Origin: CAUZIZ01 sp963579905
GTDB lineage: Bacteria > Acidobacteriota > UBA6911 > RPQK01 > JAJDTT01
NCBI GenBank assembly: GCA_963579905.1
Contig: CAUZIZ010000143.1
Location: 1-14,091 of the forward strand
Direction: 5' to 3'
Length of the DNA: 14,091 bases
Part shown: positions 6,424-13,969 of the stretch, one piece after another
Position numbering within the stretch: position 1 is the stretch's first letter
Layout of the letters: every line of letters starts with the position of its first letter
Made by a program: the position numbers and the translations under genes
The notes under the pieces: generated by a model
Seen by the model: the letters and a program-made list of their open reading frames with translations, nothing else
Told to the model about the DNA's origin: nothing
Databases searched by the model: none

Positions 6424-6508
6424 GGACAATAGTGGAGTGAGCAGTCTCGAGGCATCAGTCCCTGCGAGCAAATTTCCACTGTCCGTTGCACTTACTGCTC
6501 TGCTCACT
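6424..6508 (+). promoter_or_regulatory. Possible pseudoknot or alternating leader before RidA-like gene
   Basis: Two inverted repeats interlock in the 123-bp gap. Stem 1 pairs GGAC and AGTGGA (6424-6427 and 6431-6436, with a 3-nt bulge) with TCCACTGTCC (6475-6484). Stem 2 pairs AGTGAGCAG (6436-6444) with CTGCTCACT (6500-6508), a perfect 9-bp match. The left arm of stem 2 lies in the loop of stem 1 and its right arm outside, so the pair is a pseudoknot or two competing folds. Stem 2 ends 11 bases before the ATG at 6520 and could affect translation. Both stems are clear; any function is inferred. Confidence 0.4.
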
Positions 6509-6519
6509 GTTCACTGCCA

Positions 6520-7125
6520 ATGAAAAGACGACGATTTTCAATGATTCGGCTGGCGCTGGTCTGCGCCACGTCACTATCGGCTTGTCAACAAACTCCTGAT
6601 CAGGACTCCGGAGAGCATGGCAAACATCATGACCTCGCTAGCGAAACCCTGTACGCAGCCGGCCAGGAACCTGAGCAACGGCTTCGGGATCTGGGGATTG
6701 AACTCTACCCTCCGATCCAGCCTGTCGCAAATTATGTAACGGCAGTGCGTAGCGGCAACCAGATCTGGCTCGCCGGCCACGGCCCGATCAAACCTGAAGG
6801 TGGCCTTGTCAAGGGAAAAGTAGGCGTCGATCTCAGTATCGAAGAAGCACAGCAGGCGGCCCGCTACACGGCTGTGGCGCTACTGACCTCGCTCAAGGCT
6901 GAGATCGGCAGCCTTAACAAGGTCAAGCGAATCCTCAAAGTTACCGGCATGGTCAACTGCGCCACCGACTTTACGGAACAACCCAAGGTCGGCAATGGTT
7001 GCTCCGACTTACTGGTGGATATTTTCGGAGAACGCGGCAAGCATGCTCGCGCTGCCGTGGGTATGGGTTCGCTGCCCAGCAACATCCCGGTCGAGATCGA
7101 TATGGTGGTGGAGATCGCCGACTGA
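6520..7125 (+). CDS. RidA-family (YjgF/UK114) domain lipoprotein
   Basis: The 201-residue product has a short leader (MIRLALVCATSLSAC, from the second ATG at 6541) ending in a lipobox L-S-A-C with C22, then a polar linker. A RidA domain spans about residues 56-201: LRDLGIELYPPIQPVANYVTAVRSGNQIWLAGH, the helix EEAQQAARYTAVALLTSLKA, and the ending HARAAVGMGSLPSNIPVEID. Its Arg-Ala-Ala-Val and Pro-Val-Glu-Ile segment corresponds to the RidA active-site arginine region. RidA hydrolyses reactive enamines and imines released by PLP enzymes. The SelA-like PLP enzyme just upstream fits as a source of such intermediates. RidA proteins are normally cytoplasmic and about 130 residues long, so a lipoprotein form is unusual. 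Neither possible start has a good Shine-Dalgarno; the second (6541) gives the cleaner signal peptide. Confidence 0.88.
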   Translation: MKRRRFSMIRLALVCATSLSACQQTPDQDSGEHGKHHDLASETLYAAGQEPEQRLRDLGIELYPPIQPVANYVTAVRSGNQIWLAGHGPIKPEGGLVKGKVGVDLSIEEAQQAARYTAVALLTSLKAEIGSLNKVKRILKVTGMVNCATDFTEQPKVGNGCSDLLVDIFGERGKHARAAVGMGSLPSNIPVEIDMVVEIAD

Positions 7126-7215
7126 TTCTTGAAGGGAGCACAGGGCGATTCACGGAGAAAAGGGATAAATATTTTCGGGCCGAAAGGATTCAGGATCATC
7201 CATGGAGGATTTCCC

Positions 7216-9969
7216 ATGAGCCGAATGAGTTGCCGACTCCTTTTCTTATTTCTATTTCCCTCGGGAATGCTCTGTGGCGCAGGCGAAACCAACACTGGAT
7301 CTAGCGTCAAAATCGACATTCCTTTTCAGAAGTTTGTGCTGGACAATGGCCTCACCCTGATCGTTCACCAGGACAGAAAGGCGCCCATCATTGGCGTCAA
7401 TGTCTGGTACCACGTGGGTTCCAAGAACGAAAAGCTGGGACGGACAGGGTTCGCGCACCTGTTCGAACACCTGATGTTCAATGGATCTGAGAATCTCCCT
7501 GGCGAGTTCTTCGAGCCGCTGGAGGAGGTAGGCGCGACCGGAATGAACGGGACCACCAATGTCGACAGGACCAACTACTTCGAAACCGTTCCCACGAACG
7601 CTCTAGATCTGGCCTTGTGGATGGAGTCTGACCGGATGGGTCACCTCCTCGGAGCTATTACCCAGGAAAAGCTCGACGAACAGCGGGGAGTGGTGCAGAA
7701 CGAAAAGCGGCAGGGAGAAAACCAACCCTATGGTAAGACCCGCTCTCTCCTTACCGAGAACACCTACCCGGCCGGACACCCTTATTCCTGGTCCACCATC
7801 GGGTCCATGGAAGATCTCAACGCCGCCACCGTCGATGATGTGAAGGACTGGTTCCGCACCTATTACGGAGCCGCGAACGCCGTTCTGGTTGTTGCTGGCG
7901 ACGTCGAACCTGATCAGGTCAAGCAGAGAGTAGAGCACTATTTCGGGGATATTCCCTCCGGACCACCTGTGTCGAAGCACGACGTCTGGATCGCCAAGCG
8001 TCGTGGAACTCATCGCGGCCAGATGCAGGACAGGGTCCCTCAAGCGCGGATCTACAAAGTCTGGAATATTCCAGAGTGGGGCTCACGCCAGGGCGCGCTC
8101 CTCTACATTGTGGCGAGGATCCTTTCTTCAGGCAAGACATCGCGTTTCTACAAGCGTCTCGTCTATGAGGAGCAGATTGCGACAGACGCCATGGCTTACA
8201 CCAGCCTGCGAGAGATCGGCGGCCAGTTCCACATCCAGTCCACCGTCAACCCGGACAAGTCCATTGGGGAGGTAGAGAAAGTTCTGGATGAGGAACTGGA
8301 GCGTTTCATCGAGGACGGTCCAACTCAGGACGAATTGGACCGTGTCAGGACTCAGTATCTGGTCGGCCTCATCCGCGGCCTTGAACGCGTAGGGGGCTTC
8401 GGTGGTAAGTCTGACCTGCTAGCGCAGAACCAGGTGTACGGAGGGCGTCCCGATTACTATAAGACGACCGTTGGCTATATCGAAGAGGCGACGCCTGAGA
8501 CTGTTCAGCAGGCTGCGCGTCGCTGGCTGTCCGATGGCGTTTACGTCCTTGGGGTCCACCCTTTCCCAAAGTACAAGGTCTCCGAGTCGGGAGCCGACCG
8601 GTCGAAACTGCCGGATGCCGGTACTCCGCCGACGGTCCAGTTTCCCGAACTGCAACGGTCTACACTTTCCAACGGACTCAAGGTCATTCTGGCCGAGCGC
8701 CATGCCATTCCGGTTATCGACTTGAATCTTCTGGTGAAAGCCGGATACGCGGCTGACCCGGCAGCAGGGCCGGGAACCGCAAGTATGACGGCATCGATGA
8801 TGGACGAGGGAACCGCGACTCGGTCAGCCCTTCAGATCAGTGAACAGGCCTCTAACCTGGGGGCCCACTTGACAACTCGCGCGAGCCTGGACGATTCCTC
8901 TGTCTCTCTCTCAGCTCTCAGATCGACTCTGGATGAATCTCTCGCCCTCTTCGCGGACGTCATTCTCAATCCCTCCTTCCCTCAGGCTGAGTTGGATCGA
9001 CTCAAACAGGAGCGTCTGGCCCGCATTCAGCGCGAGAAGGTCACTCCGTTCCAGATGGCTCTGAGGGTCTTGCCCAGGCTCCTCTATGGAGATGACCATT
9101 CCTATGGGAGTCCGTTGACGGGCACTGGCACCGTGGAATCAACGGAGGCCATGTCCCGAGACGACCTGGTGAAGTTCCATTCCACTTGGTACGGTCCCAA
9201 CAATGGCACTCTCGTCGTCGTGGGGGACACGACCTTGGAGGAGATCTCGCCCAAGCTCGAGGATCTCTTCAAGGGTTGGAATCCATCCCAAGTCGCTAAG
9301 GAGAGCATCCACCCTGTCCCACACAAAGCAGAATCTTTAGTGTATCTGATGGATCGCCCTGGCTCCGCTCAGACCGTGATTTTGGCGGGACAGGTGGCTC
9401 CACCCACCAACAATCCGGAGGAAGTCGCTATCGGTACCATGAATCGGATTTTGGGCGGCAGTTTTAGCTCCCGTCTCAACATGAACCTCCGGGAGGACAA
9501 ACATTGGTCGTATGGCGCCGGCAGCGTTCTTATCGGGGCCAGGGGCCAGCGCCCGCTCATCATCTATGCTCCGGTTCAGACCGACAAGACCAAGGAGTCG
9601 ATCATTGAGGTCGACAAGGAGCTGAGGCAGTATCTGGTTGGTAATCCCGCCACTGCTGAGGAACTGGACAGAGCCCAGAAGGGTCAGACGTTGAGCCTCC
9701 CTGGTAGGTGGGAGACGGCTAGCTCGGTGGGAAGCACCATTGCCAGCATCGTCCGCTACGGATTATCTGACGATTACTACGAGACCTTCCAGCAACGAGT
9801 CATGGACCTGAGTCGTGAGACCATCCATGCCTCGGCCCGGAATGTAATCCATCCCGACAAGTTAGTGTGGGTGATTGTGGGTGACCTTGCAAAGGTCGAG
9901 AAAGGCGTACGGGATCTCAACTTGGGAGTCATCCGGCGCCTCGATGGCGACGGCGAGGTCATGGATTGA
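7216..9969 (+). CDS. Secreted two-domain M16 family zinc metallopeptidase
   Basis: The 917-residue protein holds two M16 units. The first (about residues 36-260) has the inverted zinc motif HLFEH (H81, E84, H85) and a second glutamate at E163 (VVQNEKRQ), 78 residues later as in pitrilysin-like enzymes, so it should be active. The second N-type domain (from about residue 480, STLSNGLKVILAERHAIPVI) has no HxxEH (SMTASMMDEGT) and is the usual inactive partner. M16_C-type regions follow each. A hydrophobic leader (residues 5-22, LLFLFLFPSG) indicates export. The ATG at 7216 is chosen for the strong GGAGG at 7204-7208 and the signal peptide right after it; an upstream in-frame ATG at 7129 is unlikely. 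It probably degrades peptides in the envelope. It follows the RidA-like gene by 90 bp on the same strand. Its start-proximal Shine-Dalgarno is the best in the cluster. Confidence 0.95.
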   Translation: MSRMSCRLLFLFLFPSGMLCGAGETNTGSSVKIDIPFQKFVLDNGLTLIVHQDRKAPIIGVNVWYHVGSKNEKLGRTGFAHLFEHLMFNGSENLPGEFFEPLEEVGATGMNGTTNVDRTNYFETVPTNALDLALWMESDRMGHLLGAITQEKLDEQRGVVQNEKRQGENQPYGKTRSLLTENTYPAGHPYSWSTIGSMEDLNAATVDDVKDWFRTYYGAANAVLVVAGDVEPDQVKQRVEHYFGDIPSGPPVSKHDVWIAKRRGTHRGQMQDRVPQARIYKVWNIPEWGSRQGALLYIVARILSSGKTSRFYKRLVYEEQIATDAMAYTSLREIGGQFHIQSTVNPDKSIGEVEKVLDEELERFIEDGPTQDELDRVRTQYLVGLIRGLERVGGFGGKSDLLAQNQVYGGRPDYYKTTVGYIEEATPETVQQAARRWLSDGVYVLGVHPFPKYKVSESGADRSKLPDAGTPPTVQFPELQRSTLSNGLKVILAERHAIPVIDLNLLVKAGYAADPAAGPGTASMTASMMDEGTATRSALQISEQASNLGAHLTTRASLDDSSVSLSALRSTLDESLALFADVILNPSFPQAELDRLKQERLARIQREKVTPFQMALRVLPRLLYGDDHSYGSPLTGTGTVESTEAMSRDDLVKFHSTWYGPNNGTLVVVGDTTLEEISPKLEDLFKGWNPSQVAKESIHPVPHKAESLVYLMDRPGSAQTVILAGQVAPPTNNPEEVAIGTMNRILGGSFSSRLNMNLREDKHWSYGAGSVLIGARGQRPLIIYAPVQTDKTKESIIEVDKELRQYLVGNPATAEELDRAQKGQTLSLPGRWETASSVGSTIASIVRYGLSDDYYETFQQRVMDLSRETIHASARNVIHPDKLVWVIVGDLAKVEKGVRDLNLGVIRRLDGDGEVMD

Positions 9970-10020
9970 GGTTTTAAGATTCACCTCCAGCACGCCTCGC
10001 TCTATGCTTTTTTACGGAGT

Positions 10021-10101
10021 GACGTAGCAGTGGGCTCCAGGCCGCCGTACGTCGAGCCAAGGGCTGGAAAGAAGAATACTTCGGCTGGAGGCCAAAGCTA
10101 C
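10021..10101. repeat. Hairpin repeat between convergent genes, possibly related to copies A and B
   Basis: GTAGC (10024-10028) pairs with GCTAC (10097-10101) and CTCCAG (10035-10040) with CTGGAG (10085-10090), extended by CCG/CGG. The left arm shares CTCCAGGCCG and GTCGAGCC with copies A and B, which suggests a degenerate member of the same repeat family. It lies between the convergent M16 and UxuA-like genes, where it could also end transcription. There is a 6-T run at 10008-10013 but no stem directly before it. Confidence 0.55.
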
Positions 10102-10138
10102 GCCCCGGGGAGCCGACCGAGTGATCGGGCCGTCGACC

Positions 10139-11266
10139 TCATGCCGCGGAACCCTCGGCCGCCGCGATCAATGCCTTCATATACCCTACAGCCCAGGCAT
10201 AGGAAATGAGACCGCCTCCGATGTCGGCCGTGATACCGGGAAGATGGTCCGGTTCCAGCGTCCATCGGTAATCGACCTCCTTTAAAACCTGGACGGCCTT
10301 CCACATGTCAAGATCGCCCTCGTCCAGGAAGACCTCGTTGTAATTCGGGACTGTTCCCTGAACACCGCGGAAGTCGATGTCGAAGATCTTCCGTTTTTCG
10401 CCGAAGTAGCGGATCAGCTCCAGCACGTCAGCCCCCGATTCCTGCATCGTTCCCAGACACAGAAGGATTCCGTTGTATTCGCTGGGTACGATCTGGATCA
10501 GTCGGTCCAATCCTTCCTTGGTGTTGAGCACCTGGTTGACGCCCCAATACCGGTTCATGGGAGGATCGTCGGGATGGCAGGCCAGATGGACCTTCGCCTC
10601 AGAAGCAACCGGGACACACCTCTCTTGAAAGCGGGTGATGCGCTCCCACATCTGATCTCGCGAGACCGGACCCACCGGCTGTTGTTGGTCTTCTGTACCC
10701 TTCCCATCGAACGTAGTGAGACGGGCTCCACCTCTCCCCTTTGCCACCCTTGAGTGGCCCGGCAATGGGAGTTTGAACACATCCCGAATCACCCTCGAGA
10801 GCAGAAGGCTGTGCTCCAGGACCGGTATCGATGCCTTCCCCAGGCACTCGATGGTCCTGCAGATCTTATCCAACTCCTCCTTCCAACCCGGTCTGTCTAG
10901 AAGGAGATTGGCTGTGTCTACCTTCTGGAGATAAACGGCTCCGATCCGGATCCCGAAACTGGCGGCGAAGCGCTTGACCCGGATTAGCTCCTCCAGATCC
11001 ATCTCTCCGTTCTCTGCATAGCCTGGTACCCAGGTCGAGACGATCCGGATGTCCTCGACTCCAATCTGCCGGACATGGCGAAGCGCCTCGGCAGAAAGAG
11101 GTGAAGGGTCCCCCGGTACCGCTCGGGGAAAAGCAATAACACGCATGTCTCCCTCTCCCCGTTTGGCGACGGGGCGAGCGGCTGATAGGGGCTGTCTGAG
11201 GTTGGTGCCTGCCAAGGCGCTGGTGGCTGCAGCCGACTTCAGGAGGTCTCTTCTCGTCACTTTCAT
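10139..11266 (-). CDS. UxuA-like (mannonate dehydratase) protein with Tat leader
   Basis: The 375-residue product keeps UxuA-family motifs: VHLACHPDDPP (C230, H231), GILLCLGTMQESG (C270), NYNEVFLDEGDLDM and EPDHLPG (D340, H341). UxuA removes water from D-mannonate to give 2-keto-3-deoxygluconate in hexuronate breakdown. The family metal is held by His, Cys, His and Asp; here the segment that usually reads HFRN is DIDFRG, so the second His appears to be D298. The N-terminus MKVTRRDLLKSAAATSALAG is a twin-arginine signal, unlike classical cytoplasmic UxuA, so the protein probably works in the periplasm. The start at 11266 puts the RR at residues 5-6 and has GGAG upstream; ATGs at 11275 and 11296 are less likely. 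It follows the beta-propeller gene by 69 bp on the same strand. The fold is well supported; mannonate as substrate is uncertain. Confidence 0.87.
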   Translation of the reverse strand: MKVTRRDLLKSAAATSALAGTNLRQPLSAARPVAKRGEGDMRVIAFPRAVPGDPSPLSAEALRHVRQIGVEDIRIVSTWVPGYAENGEMDLEELIRVKRFAASFGIRIGAVYLQKVDTANLLLDRPGWKEELDKICRTIECLGKASIPVLEHSLLLSRVIRDVFKLPLPGHSRVAKGRGGARLTTFDGKGTEDQQQPVGPVSRDQMWERITRFQERCVPVASEAKVHLACHPDDPPMNRYWGVNQVLNTKEGLDRLIQIVPSEYNGILLCLGTMQESGADVLELIRYFGEKRKIFDIDFRGVQGTVPNYNEVFLDEGDLDMWKAVQVLKEVDYRWTLEPDHLPGITADIGGGLISYAWAVGYMKALIAAAEGSAA

Positions 11267-11335
11267 GGCGCTCATGCTCCGATGAGGTTTACACATAGAG
11301 GCCGTTGCAAAAACCAGGGTGGTGCAGTTCGCGGC

Positions 11336-12823
11336 CTATTGATCGCTAAAGACGAAGGAATAGAGCTTGCTGCGGTCGATGTAGAACTTCAGAGAAATCG
11401 ACTTTCCCTTGAGATGGCTGAGGTCTGAAGTACCCTTCCACTGGACAGTGTGACGAACACTGTCACCGACGACGGAGCGGGCATCGTCGCGGCTGAATCC
11501 AGCGAGCGGGACTCCCTCGGGGCCCTGAATCTCCACCGTTACAGAACCGAGACTGGCATCGGCGTTCAGGATCAGGCGTTTGCCCGAGAATTTCATCTGT
11601 TTGGTGGTGAGGGTTCCCTCTCCGGCGTCGATCGAGACGAAACCATCCAATCGCAGCTTCGCCAGCCCTACGGCTCCTCCTTGAGGCTCCTTCCGATTGA
11701 CGGCCCAGTGTCTACCGCTGAAACCAGCGTAGTAGAACCAGATTTCGTCTCCTACGACGATAGGGTGCTGCATCGTGTAGATCATGCTCCGGTCGAAATC
11801 CTCGGGACCGGTGCCCGTGGGGATGAAGACTTGCCGGTCCCCAGCGCGCCGCCAGGTTCGGCCGTCACGACTGAAAGTAAGTTGCACATCCACCTTGTCG
11901 ATCCAGCCCAGACCTCGGGTGATCTTGGTTTCCATGCCAGGCAGGGTATGGTAGACAGAGACGAAGCCGAAGTAGACCTCCTGATACGGCATCCATTCCA
12001 TGTTGTAGAACTGACGACTCCCTGGTGGATCCTCCTGGTCTGCCTTCAAGATTACGTCGTGCGTTGTCCACTGCTCGAAATCTTCGCTCTCGCTTTGTAG
12101 AACCTCTCTTGTAAAGACCCCGTCATAGCGAGAGTTGTGGCGGGTATGTGCCACGTACTTGCCCAGTCTGGTATCCCACAGGACAGAGTTGGGACTGTCA
12201 CTAACGGCGATCACCGGTTGGTCGGGTCCGTCGGTCCAATGGACTCCGTCGGGTGAGAAGGCAATCCGGACGCCGTCCGTGGTCTTGGAGCCGCGTTTAT
12301 GGATCATCTTGTAGCGACGGCCCGGGTCTCTGGCCACCGGGTCCTTGAAGACACCGGGAGAGACGTCTCTGGCCCGTCGGTCGCTTCGGAAGACAATGTT
12401 GTTCTGCGTGGAGCCTTGGTATTCGAAGAGGCCCAGGTGAGGTAAATCCCAGTGAACGCCATCTTTGGAGGTGGCATAGCAGACCGCGTTGTTGGTCCAC
12501 CGATAGTCAGCCCCCTCGTACCACATCTTGAAGAGGCCCTCTTGTTGGTCAAAGAGAACGCTGCCGCTGACGATCACCAGGTCCTTGCCTCCAACCCTCT
12601 GGGTCGGCTTCAGCTCAATGACCGGGTTCAGCGGATGCTTGACTGGCTGATTCAAGATTCGGAAGGCGTGGTATGTGGAGCGGACGATGTAAGCGTCCAC
12701 GAAGAACTGCTTCTGATTTCCTACGTCGATTGGCTCGGACGGAGCCGAGAAAAGTAGATCCGGGCCCTGGAAGACCCAGCCGTTCAAGAAGAGTCCCAGT
12801 GCCAATACGCTTGCGATTCGCAT
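11336..12823 (-). CDS. Secreted five-bladed beta-propeller protein, GH32/GH43-like
   Basis: The 495-residue product starts with a Sec-type signal peptide (hydrophobic residues 3-26). The body shows repeating blade signatures of the GH32/GH43/GH68 superfamily: LFKMWYEGADYRW, CYATSKDGVHWDLP, FKDPVARDPGRRYKMIH, IAFSPDGVHWTDGP and LTFSRDGRTWRRAG. Residues about 390-495 form a beta-rich C-terminal domain, with a SGKRLILNADAS strand and an ending like carbohydrate-binding domains of GH32 proteins. Proteins of this type, often called hypothetical or glycosyl hydrolase-like, are frequent in Planctomycetota and Acidobacteriota. Catalytic acids cannot be assigned with confidence, so it may bind or cleave a polysaccharide. 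The ATG at 12823 has AAAGGGG upstream. It heads a likely operon with the UxuA-like gene, fitting release and breakdown of a sugar or uronate. Confidence 0.82.
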   Translation of the reverse strand: MRIASVLALGLFLNGWVFQGPDLLFSAPSEPIDVGNQKQFFVDAYIVRSTYHAFRILNQPVKHPLNPVIELKPTQRVGGKDLVIVSGSVLFDQQEGLFKMWYEGADYRWTNNAVCYATSKDGVHWDLPHLGLFEYQGSTQNNIVFRSDRRARDVSPGVFKDPVARDPGRRYKMIHKRGSKTTDGVRIAFSPDGVHWTDGPDQPVIAVSDSPNSVLWDTRLGKYVAHTRHNSRYDGVFTREVLQSESEDFEQWTTHDVILKADQEDPPGSRQFYNMEWMPYQEVYFGFVSVYHTLPGMETKITRGLGWIDKVDVQLTFSRDGRTWRRAGDRQVFIPTGTGPEDFDRSMIYTMQHPIVVGDEIWFYYAGFSGRHWAVNRKEPQGGAVGLAKLRLDGFVSIDAGEGTLTTKQMKFSGKRLILNADASLGSVTVEIQGPEGVPLAGFSRDDARSVVGDSVRHTVQWKGTSDLSHLKGKSISLKFYIDRSKLYSFVFSDQ

Positions 12824-12891
12824 AGTATTCCCCTTTCCGTTTGGGTTCTGAAGACGGGTCGACTCGAAAAACCGAACGCTCAGTTAATGCG

Positions 12892-12919
12892 ACCATAGCA
12901 CAGAAAGGAGAAGCTGCAA
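12892..12919 (-). promoter_or_regulatory. Candidate sigma-70 promoter for the propeller/UxuA-like operon
   Basis: On the minus strand TTGCAG (12914-12919) and TATGGT (12892-12897) are 16 bases apart, and the -10 box is preceded by TGC, an extended -10 feature. Transcription would begin near 12885, giving a leader of about 60 bases before the ATG at 12823. The rest of the 12824-13009 gap shows nothing else I can name. Confidence 0.45.
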
Positions 12920-13009
12920 ACGATTCGATTCTCGGATTGCCCAAGTGCTCCCTTCCAAGATTTTCCGCGGATAACTGGTTTGAGCGACCAACTCGGAAAG
13001 ATAACGCCT

Positions 13010-13215
13010 TAGGGTCATCTTTCGAGTGAAGATGAAAGTGCTAGAGTCGGTCTCTGACGTGGCTTCGGTCTCCAGGCCGAAGTGTAGCGGTCGAGCCTAG
13101 CTCGACCAACGGCGGTCTGGAGACCACCGCCACGACGAAGGTTAGCAGAGATGAGTCGAATTCGATTCGACATCCGATCGAATTCCTCGGCTTGGAGCCG
13201 AGGGTAGGCCTTAGT
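13010..13215 (+). repeat. Structured dispersed repeat, copy B
   Basis: Second copy of the repeat at 4437-4629, 206 bp long. The outer stem is GGTCTCCAGGCCG (13067-13079) with 13113-13125, where one C-to-T change turns a G-C pair into G-T. The inner stem GGTCGAGC-cta-GCTCGACC (13089-13107) is intact with a changed loop. The flanking CTGAC now pairs with GTTAG, again a G-T wobble. Copy B carries about 12 extra bases that extend a palindrome, GTCGAAT-tcg-ATTCGAC (13155-13171). It ends only 13 bases before the DUF3841 start, in the same direction. Confidence 0.85.
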
Positions 13216-13228
13216 ACACTAGAACGTT

Positions 13229-13819
13229 ATGCGGTTATGGACGATTCAAACCGAAGAAGCCTGGCGTACACTGACCGAACGTGGCTACCTGTGTTGCAGC
13301 CAAGCGGTCGTCGACCGCGATTTCATACCTGCGTGCCAGTGGATGGCATCGCAGATGATCACTTACATCGGTCACCCTGCGAATGGCATCGCTTTGCCAC
13401 TTTGGGCGTGGTATCGGTACAACAACGACAGACATCAACGCCCTGATCTTCGACGTTCTGGCCATTTGCCCCGCGGCACACGTGGATACCGAATCGAATT
13501 CGTCATCCCAGACGATGACGTGCTTCTGTCTGATTCTGAATTGTGGCACTATGTGCTCAACTATTGGTATCTTCCAGATTCAGAACGGGATGGCGCTACC
13601 TCCAGTGCGCTTCATGATTGTCCACCGTGCTCGTGGTCACAGCCACCTAGAAACCAATGCGTCAACAAGATGATCTGGATAAGTTGGGAGCGCGTCTTCG
13701 ACCTCGATTGGTCTGATGAATATGTCGCCGCCCCCAGGGAGAATCAATCCATTCAAGCAACTTTTTGGCAACTTGACCTTGTGCAGGTTGCAACTGTTGA
13801 TAGCTTCATCGCTCGATGA
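13229..13819 (+). CDS. DUF3841 family protein
   Basis: The 196-residue product matches the whole DUF3841 pattern: MRLWTIQTEEAW at the start, ALPLWAWYRY and RPDLR in the first half, HLPRGTRGYRIEFVIPDDDVLLSD, WHYVLNYWYLPDSE, then the ending SWERVFDLDW with QSIQATFWQLDLVQVATVDSF. Such proteins occur in many bacteria as stand-alone cytoplasmic proteins; their function is not known. Many Trp and Tyr residues sit in the conserved blocks. The gene seems intact. The ATG at 13229 agrees with the family N-terminus, but there is no clear Shine-Dalgarno, and repeat B ends 13 bases upstream, so leader structure or a nearby start of transcription may drive translation. It is flanked by a repeat and an insertion sequence, a setting typical of acquired genes. 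Confidence 0.9.
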   Translation: MRLWTIQTEEAWRTLTERGYLCCSQAVVDRDFIPACQWMASQMITYIGHPANGIALPLWAWYRYNNDRHQRPDLRRSGHLPRGTRGYRIEFVIPDDDVLLSDSELWHYVLNYWYLPDSERDGATSSALHDCPPCSWSQPPRNQCVNKMIWISWERVFDLDWSDEYVAAPRENQSIQATFWQLDLVQVATVDSFIAR

Positions 13820-13940
13820 GCCGCATGGTCAAGAGAAATTCATTAATCAAGTTGTGGGATACAAGAGAAAGTCCCGGGACCTTGAGTGGACACTGGTAGA
13901 GGTCGTGCTCACGCCTCGGCTGCGAGTACCAAGAGAAGTC

Positions 13941-13955
13941 AACCCCAAAGGGGTT
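13941..13955. terminator. Small hairpin downstream of DUF3841 gene
   Basis: AACCCC-aaa-GGGGTT is a perfect 6-bp stem with a 3-nt loop, 121 bases past the DUF3841 stop and 14 bases before the insertion sequence end. There is no T-run after it, so it is at best a weak terminator. Nothing else recognisable lies in 13820-13969. Confidence 0.3.
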
Positions 13956-13969
13956 GCTGGTGATTGGTA

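Noticed and set aside
7129..7215. Longer start for the M16 peptidase
   Set aside because: It would place 29 polar residues before the signal peptide and ignore the strong GGAGG directly upstream of the ATG at 7216.
11450..12100. 216-codon open frame on the plus strand
   Set aside because: Antisense to the propeller gene, which shows clear repeated blade motifs and a signal peptide; long antisense frames are expected in GC-rich DNA.
13010..13240. Integron attC site or gene cassette for the DUF3841 gene
   Set aside because: A GTTATGC motif at the gene start and a large hairpin suggested this, but the paired core sites at both ends of the hairpin are absent and no integron integrase is present.
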